This document shows positions 56,291-64,000 of a DNA stretch of 64,000 bases, piece after piece; position 1 is the first letter of the stretch, and the number at the start of each line of letters is the position of its first letter. A program made the position numbers and the translations under genes. This stretch comes from Odontocerum albicorne (taxonomy: Eukaryota; Arthropoda; Insecta; Trichoptera; Odontoceridae), in the NCBI GenBank assembly GCA_949825065.1, contig OX463846.1:6963366-7027365 (forward strand). Direction: 5' to 3'. The notes beneath the pieces are model-generated. The model was not told where the DNA came from. It saw only the letters and a program-made list of their open reading frames with translations, and did no database searches.

Positions 56291-56984
56291 ACACAAAAGG
56301 AAAACGACCAACAAACAATAAAATAACTATAAATTTAATAAAGCTATTGAAAGAGCTTTTAAAGAAGACAGTGGAAATTCCGGAAAATACCCTACCAATA
56401 AATGTAAATTTATTGTTTTTTAATTACCTTTTAATAGAACGTCAACAATGGTTTGGGTCTTATACATATTAGACTTCTCAGGTTTGAGTCGATTCTAAAG
56501 TCAACACTGTGATCTGTAGCGCTACAAAGTGATTTAACATTTTAAACAATTAAAAGCTTTGAATGCTGTTACTATATATTATAATAATAAAGTGGTTTGG
56601 TCGCTGATCACAAACTTATACAAGATTTGAGATTGATCTTTCAAATCGTCATTTCACGAAACTTGTAAATCGAAACTTAATAAAGCTTTTGTTTCGAATC
56701 GCAAAGAACTTTAAATTCGCAACTTCATAAAGCATCAGATTCCAAATCTTATTCAAGTTTATTAATGTATTATATTTATATATAAGATAAAATTTAAATC
56801 TATTGGAGCTTCGCGTAGAAAACGAATATTTATCCTTAACTCGAACGTTTCCTCCCATTTGCATATAATTAAATTATCTGAGATACATATTCACAATGCA
56901 GCACTTTGCTCAATTATTTGGTACAAAACAAAACACTGCATTCATTACTGAGATATTCGACAGCAAGAATATAAATTGAATTTA
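56291..56984. other. AT-rich stretch, nothing recognised
   Basis: No coding motif or repeat family noted. Confidence 0.5.
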
Positions 56985-57415
56985 GTGTGAGATATAATCA
57001 TTGGGTGTATATGGAGTGAAAATATATGATAGAATACGAATGAAATGATAAGAAATTAATGTAAACTTAAGGTTGTTGTATTGAGTAAGATGAAGAATAC
57101 GATTCTGAGATGGTTTGAGCATGTATAATAAATGAATAAAAATATACTAACAGAACATATAATGCAAATATGAGTGGAAGGTGGGATAGAAAAAATCAAA
57201 GAAAGTATAATTGGATCAAGTGAATGATATTTTGAATGAAAATAACGTTAAAACTCTAAGAACTCGTAGGAGTTGTGTGAGAAGATGTATGGATGGAAAA
57301 AGAACGTTGGTATATGTCGAGATTGGAAAGTCTGTCGCTCTATCATTTCTGCCTACCCCATCTGGGAAATAGCGTGATGATATGTATATATGTGTACGTA
57401 CATGTGTTGTGATGA
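56985..57415 (+). mobile_element. L-G LINE 3' fragment
   Basis: The thumb segment is traceable (GAGATGGTTTGAGCATGTAT corresponds to RWFEHV), followed by a basic stretch and the complete family 3' end: TCTGCCTACCCCATCTGGGA, then GATATGTATATATGTG. No open frame survives. Confidence 0.65.
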
Positions 57416-57943
57416 GTGAGAATTAAAAATATCAATTAATGGACTTTTTTCTTCTTATTTCCTATATCAAGCTCATTCAACTCATCAAACTTATCTAAAC
57501 ATAACAAATTCTTTAAAACTGTTTAGAGAGTAGATTTTCCTCAAAGGTACTCAACTCGAGATACTAACCGAATATTATTTTATTTTCTAGCACTTTTCCA
57601 AAGTCTACTTGAAAAACATTCTACAAATTGATTGAGATACTCATGGCATCTAAAACTGAGTTTTGATATAAGAGAGATAATTGTTATTAATTTATTTTTC
57701 TTGTTTCCTCTCCTTTAGGGTTGGCATGCAAACATTATTAGTACCCTTCTCCAAGCTGGCTCGTCTAACGCAACATCCCTTATATCGCCCCCAAAACCAT
57801 ATAAAGTCTTAGCGGGCTCAGGGTTTCGTATAATACATAATTATGAATAAATTATTAAGAAAACTTGAAACGCATCATTATTATTCTAAGACAGGTGGAA
57901 AAAAAGGAAATAATGAAGAAATCACTACAATCTAATCACAGCC
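57416..57943. other. AT-rich stretch, nothing recognised
   Basis: Nothing assignable; 57720-57830 is slightly GC-richer. Confidence 0.45.
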
Positions 57944-58165
57944 TTGATAATAATGACACGTGTAAGTAATAATAATAAAAGGCAAACTTATATAGCGCGA
58001 TTTAGAGAACACTCTCTTCAACGACACACTAACTCGGAATTTGAATCCACGTTTTTTGACAGACTTAAAATATTACAAAAAAAACAGGACAAGTGTGATG
58101 ATAGCAAGGTTGAAAAATATTTCATTAACATCAAAAACATAAAAATAAAATATGGTCAATCGTGA
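57944..58165 (+). other. Unrecognised short open frame running into a tandem repeat
   Basis: The 73-residue frame contains TYIARFREHSLQRHTNSEFE and FFDRLKILQKKQDKCDDSKV, hydrophilic and basic, then enters the 120-bp repeat (EKYFINIKNI...). It could be a remnant exon or element end. No family recognised and no upstream splice or promoter signal I can defend. Confidence 0.25.
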
Positions 58166-58470
58166 AACAATTAATCATGGGAATCATCAAGTTTGCCTGA
58201 TAAGTTAATAATCAGATGAAACTTTATGGTAAAAAAAAATTAATTAACATCAAAAACATAATAATAAAATATGATCAACCGTGAAACAATTGATCATGGG
58301 AATCGTCAAATTTGCCTGATAATTTAATAATCAGGTGAAACTTTATGGTAAAAAATATTTCATTAACATCAAAAACATGAAAATAAAATATGGTCAATCG
58401 TGAAACAATTGATCATGGGAATCATCAAGTTTGCCTGATAAGATAATAACTAGATAAAACTTTATGGTCT
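58118..58470. repeat. Tandem repeat, about 120-bp unit, 3 copies
   Basis: Each unit has CATTAACATCAAAAACATAA, AAATATGGTCAATCGTGAAA, CAATTGATCATGGGAATCAT and CAAGTTTGCCTGATAAG, then AATAATCAG and GAAACTTTATGGTAAAAA. The copies differ at few positions, so the array is fairly young. Confidence 0.95.
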
Positions 58471-59404
58471 ATTGTGAATATTGTAATCAAATACTAACCC
58501 ATTTTCCAGTTTTCAGACGACTCAAAGTTTGCCAGTCGGCTGCGGCCGGAAGGTAGTGGAACTGACAGAATTTCACTAGAAAAACTTTCCCGTTTACCCC
58601 TCCGCCTAGCTGCAAAGGCTTCTAGGCTTTAGCCAAACAGTTGTATTTAAAAGGGTGGATTTGCGGTGTTACGTAGGGAGAGTTTTAAAATTTCATTTTC
58701 TAACTCAATTTTGCTGGAAGCAATGAATAACGTTTTCAGAGATACTTTTTTAACCTTCTGCACTTCTCTCTTAAAATTTAATATGTATCAAAAGTTTATG
58801 GCAAGTTTCCATCTGGTTTTAAGAGAGATATTCTACAAATTTGAAAGCGTTTCCGTCTGGTTTTAAACACGAGCAAACTCAAACTGTAGCATTGATATTG
58901 TAGTGTCACATACTCATTTAAGTTGGTTAAGAAATATAACTTATGTACCGGACTCCTGAGTCCTAAGAAATATCATCTTTGAGGAAGAGACGAAAGCATG
59001 ATGATCAGAACATGACATGTAAGAACGTGTTGCATGTGCACTCTCAAAAACATAAAAACTCAGCACAACTGGAAGCAATAGCAACTGAGGATTATTACGA
59101 ACCCAATGAAGAAAGATAACGGACATACGTGTATGCTACATGTCTTAAAGCTCCTTGTCTCATATGCAACATGATATACCGTACATGGTATATAATCTCA
59201 AAATACTTACATAGTCATCTCCGGTGGCACCAACGTCATGTACCCTAATCGTCCACATTGTATTGTGCCTTTTATTATACTCGTTACGGATAGTACTCCT
59301 TCATTAAACATACAAGCTTTTAAAAATCCTTGCTGAGTGAATAAAAATCTTTGGTGGTTAGATCAGCAAAATTGTAAAACAAACAAAGTAATTATAATAA
59401 TATA
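58471..59404. other. Stretch with a GC-richer patch, nothing recognised
   Basis: 58520-58640 (GCCAGTCGGCTGCGGCCGGA, TTTACCCCTCCGCCTAGCTG) stands out in composition without a recognised frame. Minor frames at 58666-58866 and 58941-59126 are unremarkable. Confidence 0.4.
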
Positions 59405-59620
59405 CCTCCGATGATCTCCGTGGCTTTATTGATAAGACACCTGTCTTCCAGCCCAGGGGGCTGCAAGTTCGATTCCCGCTGGAACCAACATATTTTTTAA
59501 AAAGATTCCAGTCTAGTTTTCCCTTCATTTCACTGGTTGGTCGGACGTGATTACTACATGGTAATAAACTCACCATGTTGCACTATACACAACGAAAGTG
59601 TAATACAATACAATACTCCT
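59405..59620 (+). mobile_element. SINE-1, best-preserved head
   Basis: GATCTCCGTGGCTTTATTGA, TAAGACACCTGTCTTCCAGC, then GCAAGTTCGATTCCCGCTGG give a clear A-box/B-box pair over about 80 bases. The body (AGTCTAGTTTTCCC) has lost the TTAA block. The tail reads ACTACATGGTAATAAACTCA, CCATGTTGCACTATACACAA and an AATACAATAC end. The minus-strand 72-residue frame is a shadow. Confidence 0.85.
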
Positions 59621-59861
59621 TATTGTATAATAAAATATCACCTTAGTCATGCGTTGGGATAACCATACAAGATTAAATGCTTAAATTATTTTGAAATCTA
59701 CGCAATGAGACTATTCAAGACTGGGGGACATTGAGGACTGTTATATAATGGGCATATAGATGTAAAGGCGGAATTTCAGAAAAGAAAAAAATATCTTTTC
59801 CACATTTTTGCTGTCACATTACCATACTTGGTAGTGTTGCTAACTCATAGCACTTTCATAC

Positions 59862-60417
59862 ATTTATTTATTTATTTATTTTTTCAAAACAGGCTTAGCC
59901 CCATTACTTTGAAAAATACAAGACATTAAAAAATAAGAAAAATTACATAGAAAAAAAATAAAAATTATATAAAATAAAAAATAATGCATATGCATACAAA
60001 CGAGTATATACACACAAACATATGATACACATATATTCACAGTCACTTAAGTATGTTGATGAGTGCTTTCTAACGCGCTCAATCTAAGAAGAAAATTTAC
60101 TTTTGCTTTTGGTAATGTGATATGAAATATGTCAATATCCGAAGCAGTCCCGTTCAGAATAGTTAAGGCCCTTCCAACAGGCATAGCGGCTGGAAGACCC
60201 GTTCTTGCGTATGTTATTGAGAACAGTTCTTGCCGGCGCAGTCTAGTGTAATTGTTAGGAACATTTAACGCTAATCTTTGTAGTAATGCTGAACAGCTCA
60301 CAACTCCTCGAACGACTTTGACAACGTATACCAGGAGACGCAGATCTCTTCTTACGCTCAAGGAGTTATACCCGAGCATGCCCAGCAGAAACTGAGTAGG
60401 ATAAAGCCATGGACAGA
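59862..60417 (-). mobile_element. Jockey-like LINE, 3' end with open frame
   Basis: The 110-residue minus frame (60047-60379) reads MLGYNSLSVRRDLRLLVYVV, KVVRGVVSCSALLQRLALNV, PNNYTRLRRQELFSITYART and ends in a FHITLPKAKVNFLLRLSALE segment. It aligns throughout with the C-terminus of L-E at 44593-44847 but is clearly divergent, so it is a different subfamily. The 3' untranslated region ends at 59862 in a TAAATAAATAAATAAATAAA run, the signature of target-primed insertion. It is 5'-truncated near 60417. Confidence 0.8.
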
Positions 60418-60879
60418 CACCGAACTCTCAATTAGAACAAGTATTTTTTTATGGTTTTTTTTATGAGTATTTGGATAACTAACTTATTTTCTTAAGGAGA
60501 GTAATATTCATGAGTATTTAAATGAATTTAATATTCAATTATAATTCGAATTGAGGGAGACATTTGTATATCTCAAGACAATCGTAACCTTTGAATATAT
60601 CTGGTTTGTGATGTGTAAGCAGCAAACTCCAGGGATGCTGTAGTCAGCAAGAACACCTTAATTAAGGTGAAATACGAGGAATGTGCGGGGAGATAAAGGA
60701 AGAGCGGGTGAGCTATGGGGGTTTAGAGGAAATATATGCTTATGCAATGTAGGCAACACTTCAGCTCCAAATATTCAGAAAAGATTAAAACTAACCAATT
60801 ATTTCATTTTAAAACGACAGTTAAGGTTATATTTAAGCATTTTGACTTTATTATAATAATACCAATATTAAAAGGATAA
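60418..60879. other. AT-rich spacer, nothing recognised
   Basis: No coding trace or repeat noted. Confidence 0.5.
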
Positions 60880-61560
60880 CTTGCACATTTACAACAGGAC
60901 CTAGACTCCCTAGTTTCCTGGAGTGAGCAAAATCATCTCCTGTTCAACATTAATAAATGTGTCTGTGTATCTTATAGTCGATCGTTTTCACCAATCCACC
61001 ATCAGTATACTACATACGGAGTGGCATTAAACAGTTTCTGAATTCAAAGATTTGGGTGTAACCTTTGATGTCGGACTCACGTTCGTTAACCATGTCTCAC
61101 GTTTGATATCGGACTGTTACAAACTACTCGGTTTTATAATGAGAATATCAAGAGAATTTAACAGTACCGACATCCTTCGAAACTTTTATAATTATCTGAT
61201 TAGAACCAAATTAGAATGTACATCTACAGTTTGGGCTCCTCAGTAGTTCAAATATAAAAACAATATAGAACAAATACAGAAAAAATCTTTAGATATCTAT
61301 GGCACAGAACAAAGGGCGATTACCCAAAATATGCTCATCATGTCGAACTTCTCACGGTGTGTAACTATAGAAGCCTCGAAACAAGAAGGTAAAAATCCAT
61401 TGCAATATTCCTACTTAAGGTTTTTCAAGGTTGCTTTAACTGTCCCACGATTCTAGAAGCACTATGTTTGTATGTACCAAATAAATATAACCGTGCAAAG
61501 AATTGCCCTCTCTTCTACATACCAACTTACAGAACGAATATCATGGCTAAACACTTAAAA
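60880..61560 (+). mobile_element. L-E Jockey-like reverse transcriptase, second copy
   Basis: From CATTTACAACAGGACCTAGA to ATCATGGCTAAACACTTAAA the sequence follows 44095-44795 closely, with over 90 percent identity by eye. The open part (61052-61246) reads MGVTFDVGLTFVNHVSRLIS and IRTKLECTSTVWAPQ. A 2-base loss near 61036, a one-base loss near 61280 and stops break the frame. The catalytic FADD region is not included. Truncation points differ from the 43.9-kb copy, so the two arose by separate insertions. Confidence 0.8.
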
Positions 61561-61754
61561 ATCGGTGCAAACTCTCCGGAAGATCACTCTAGTACTCCAA
61601 CCCACTCGTAAATTTAATAAAACCTCCCAAAAAGGATTGTATTCCTAAAGATTCACACACCTAAGGAGGCAGACCATTCTACGCTACAAGACGAGCAAAG
61701 TAAAAAGCTCCATCAACCCCGCCCTATTGGAATTATTTGAAACAACAAATGTAT
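61561..61754. other. Possible 3' extension of L-F
   Basis: TCAACCCCGCCCTATTGGAA near 61715 resembles the CCCGGCCCTATCGGATGGAT block near 23337, adjacent to L-F in both places. It may therefore be L-F 3' sequence on the minus strand. Confidence 0.4.
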
Positions 61755-62050
61755 TAGATTAAAACGTAATCGACTTCAAAGTTCTTCTTCTTTCTGAAGA
61801 AATATCCCTCAGACACAGATTTGGAAGACACAACGGAGACGTCCCATTAAGGGACTTGAATACATAGGAAAAGTTTGAAATCAATCCGTTCGCAACACCT
61901 TAAGTCAGTGTAGACTTTTTAGAAGCGATCTAATATGACAATATTTATATCTACCATATATCAGCCTAGCAGCTGCATTGAAAACAGACTGGAGTCTAGA
62001 AATTTGTGAATTAAGCAAACCAGAATAAATAGAGACATAATGACCATGGG
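61755..62050 (-). mobile_element. L-F LINE C-terminal fragment
   Basis: It matches 23399-23690 in order: AATATCCCTCAGACACAGAT, a CCCATTAAGGGACTTGAATA block, GACAATATTTATATCTACCA and TGCATTGAAAACAGACTGGA. On the minus strand this encodes the conserved FNAAARLI-type end with several stops. Confidence 0.7.
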
Positions 62051-62229
62051 GTCAGGAGCATGTTGAATGCAATGTTTAGAGAGAATCCTGCTTACTCCTC
62101 GATTTGATCAGTTCATCTCATGGGACACGTTCCTCTTTATCATCTTCCCTCAACTGTCCCCGTGATCACCAGCATCTTCTGATACTCGCTCCTTTCCTCA
62201 TTCTGACTCTGAATTAATTTACTTAAATT

Positions 62230-62372
62230 TCGAGCATACATAATTTCAACTAAACATATCAAAATCGACATACACAATTTCAACTAAACATATCAAAATC
62301 AACATACATAATTTCAACTAAACATATCAAAATCAAAGTACACAATTTCAACTAAACATATCAAAATTATGT
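62230..62372. repeat. Tandem repeat, 33-35-bp unit, about 4 copies
   Basis: The unit is AATTTCAACTAAACATATCA followed by AAATCGACATACAC or a variant. Four consecutive copies, with few differences. Confidence 0.9.
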
Positions 62373-62517
62373 ACATTTGGCCTCAACATACTGAAATTTT
62401 TAATTCACGGTTCCTAAAAATGTGCATTGAAACATAATGCATCAGTAATAAGAAAAGAAAAATGTGGTTAATAATACCAAAATAGCAGTTTTTCAATCGT
62501 TATATAGATGAACTCTA

Positions 62518-63125
62518 TTACGATGACCTCCATTATCTAGTTAAAAGACACTTGTTTTCTAGACCGGGGGTAGCGCGTTCGATTTAATTGGTACCCGATT
62601 TTTTTCAAACAGTCTTGTCTGATTTTCAATTAACCTTTCCTTTCCTGTGCAAAAAAATCCACACGTTCCGGTGCTGTGTGTTCAATACACATGTAAAAAT
62701 GAGCGATTTGAAATCGAAAAAATAAGAATATTCATAGTCAATCGCTTAACTTAATTAAATTTGAAATAAAAAATAGTTTTTTAGAATTAATATACCTACG
62801 TCACACACTGGCACAAGTTTGATTGTACTGGTGAATTTATTCCCGATTTTCACAAAATATATCTGATGTGACTGATAAGTGCTAATTATTATTAATATTA
62901 TTTTTTCATTCAAAGCGTAAATATATTACGGAGGAATACCCTTAATCTGAATCCAGTATTTATTATATTTATAGAGATATTAAAGTTTTTAGAAGCAATG
63001 TGTACTAGTGGGAACATCACATCACAGGGAAGGAAGGGTTAACGCCTCTTTAACATCTTTCCGGTTGGTTGTAAGAGACTGTCACATGGCAATAAGCCCG
63101 CCCAGGTTGTAACTGTGTACAGCAA
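62518..63125 (+). mobile_element. SINE-1 split by a TTAA MITE
   Basis: The 5' part (ATGACCTCCATTATCTAGTT, GCGCGTTCGATTTAATTGG, GTCTTGTCTGATTTTCAA) lies at 62518-62633. The 3' part (CGCCTCTTTAACATCTTTCC, GGTTGGTTGTAAGAGACTGT, CACATGGCAATAAGCCCGCC) lies at 63043-63125. The MITE sits at the first TTAA of the CACTTAAGGCCTCTTTAACA block. Confidence 0.8.
62634..63038. mobile_element. piggyBac-like TTAA MITE (copy 2)
   Basis: TTAA at 62630-62633 and 63039-63042. The left end is CCTTTCCTTTCCTGTGC and the complement of the right end is CCCTTCCTTCCCTGTG. Its 405 bp match the outer arms of copy 1 (25310-25887) in inverted orientation, e.g. GTTCAATACACATGTAAAAA on the left and CAATGTGTACTAGTGGGAAC on the right. 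The middle region of copy 1 is absent. Non-coding. Confidence 0.85.
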
Positions 63126-63142
63126 AAATGAAATACATTTAT

Positions 63143-63241
63143 AAAATTCTTTAACATATGGTCACTAAATTTGGATTCTCAGAAGAAAATTCTTTAACAT
63201 ATACGAGTATATGGTCACTAAATTTGGATTCTCAGAAGAAA
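63143..63241. repeat. Tandem duplication, one copy carrying a 10-bp insertion
   Basis: AAAATTCTTTAACATATGGT, CACTAAATTTGGATTCTCAG occurs at 63143-63182. The second copy (63186-63235) is the same except that ATACGAGTAT is inserted between AACAT and ATGGT (63201-63210). Confidence 0.95.
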
Positions 63242-64000
63242 AAAATAATCAAAGCTGTAAAAATAAGCTCAGATTACTCACTTTTAGATTTATCCCCAAG
63301 CAAGAAATAATATAACAAGGGAAGAACTCTGGATGAAACGCCTTAAAAAATCATAAAATACAATTTACAGCAACAACTGGGCATATCCCAGTCAGTAAAA
63401 TTATGCCGACTGATACATGTTTTTTGGCCACCAAAAAGCAGTCCAAATAAATGTTCTTAGCTGACAATATTGTCTACTGACTGCACTTTTCGATATGTGC
63501 TAATCACCGATTCGGATACGTTGTGTACCGAACGGAAGAAAACGAAGATAATGATGTCGATAAAATATGTTGCACTTCTTCAAGGTAAGAAAATTGATAA
63601 CTCAATAAGTGATGGCTACATTTTACTAAAAAATAAATAAGAAAGGAATTCATTTGAAACAATAGGGAACTCTTCTTCTACAAAATTCTTCTCTTTGGAG
63701 GTTGACCGTTAACATGACTCTCTGGATGTTTGAGGTAACAGCTCTGAATAAAGATATGGTATAACTATTTTACGATTCTCGTTAGGTCTTCAACTAGGAG
63801 ATGCGTTTTATTTGTTCAATTTCTCTGCGTTAAATTTTCTCCTGCAATATTAGTTAAAGGATATCATATTTGTTGAAGGATCTCAATTTCGAAAACTTGA
63901 GCTTGCAGAAGAAGTAAATTGTAGTGAATATTTCTACGAACTTTTATGTATAATGCATTTTTAATAAGTATGTGGAAGAAATTGTGGAATGGGATAATAA
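63242..64000. other. AT-rich stretch, nothing recognised
   Basis: No coding frame or known repeat to the window edge. Confidence 0.5.

Noticed and set aside
59407..59488. Candidate tRNA gene
   Set aside because: The best tRNA-like head in the window, but it is followed by the SINE-1 tail and does not close into a cloverleaf by eye.

Overview
The window looks like a piece of an AT-rich arthropod genome, most likely an insect. It is almost entirely a graveyard of transposable elements. I find no host protein-coding gene, rRNA, true tRNA or CRISPR array. Every readable coding trace I can name belongs to a non-LTR retrotransposon or a mariner transposase, and all of these are truncated or interrupted by stops. 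The order of insect cannot be fixed from the sequence. A 200-base run of N at 42236-42435 is an assembly gap.

Families (names are mine). LINE tails: L-A (motif LRWYGHVGRRAP), L-B (FEMWIHRRML), L-C (QRSMEQRMLGIS), L-D (GRPPKRWKDSW), L-E (Jockey-like, LFADD), L-F (YVDD), and L-G (LLYADD; tail VEMRALR...RWFGH). L-G is the commonest, with about twelve 5'-truncated copies sharing a 3' end. SINE-1 is a tRNA-headed SINE with about 15 pieces. SINE-2 is a second tRNA-headed SINE with three clear pieces. U2 is an element whose 3' tail matches the SINE-1 tail. FB is a family with long inverted repeats, five copies. DNA elements: an internally deleted mariner with matching ends (31799-32753), a head-to-head palindromic mariner (50920-51925), two hAT-type MITEs with 8-bp target duplications (11054-11423, 33260-33650), and several elements bounded by TTAA with piggyBac-like ends (25310, 30801, 34944, 54654, 62634).

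Layout. 1-10 kb: LINE tails and short tandem repeats. 10-18.5 kb: an FB copy split by a hAT MITE, then two minisatellites (30-bp unit, 15.86-16.55 kb; about 47-bp unit, 17.96-18.46 kb) flanking an L-A tail that carries another FB copy. 20-30 kb: dense LINE fragments, an L-F reverse transcriptase split by FB, and a SINE-1 split by a TTAA MITE. 30.8-35.4 kb: DNA transposons and a 72-bp minisatellite. 36-43 kb: mostly unreadable AT-rich DNA, with one GC-richer patch that resembles an LTR. 43.6-49.9 kb: Jockey-like, L-G, L-A and L-B tails. 50.9-51.9 kb: palindromic mariner. 53-63 kb: L-G, SINE and TTAA-element nests, plus the second Jockey-like copy.

The elements form a nested history rather than a pathway: SINEs inside LINEs, MITEs inside SINEs, hAT inside FB and inside a LINE. 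The most unusual signals are a dispersed short motif, ATACGAGTAT or its complement, which occurs far more often than base composition predicts and appears as a clean 10-bp gain in one copy of a local duplication (63.2 kb); the palindromic mariner whose two arms share one stop codon; two TTAA MITEs placed in adjacent TTAA sites of the same SINE family; and the FB family. All family calls rest on reading motifs by eye; no database search was possible.
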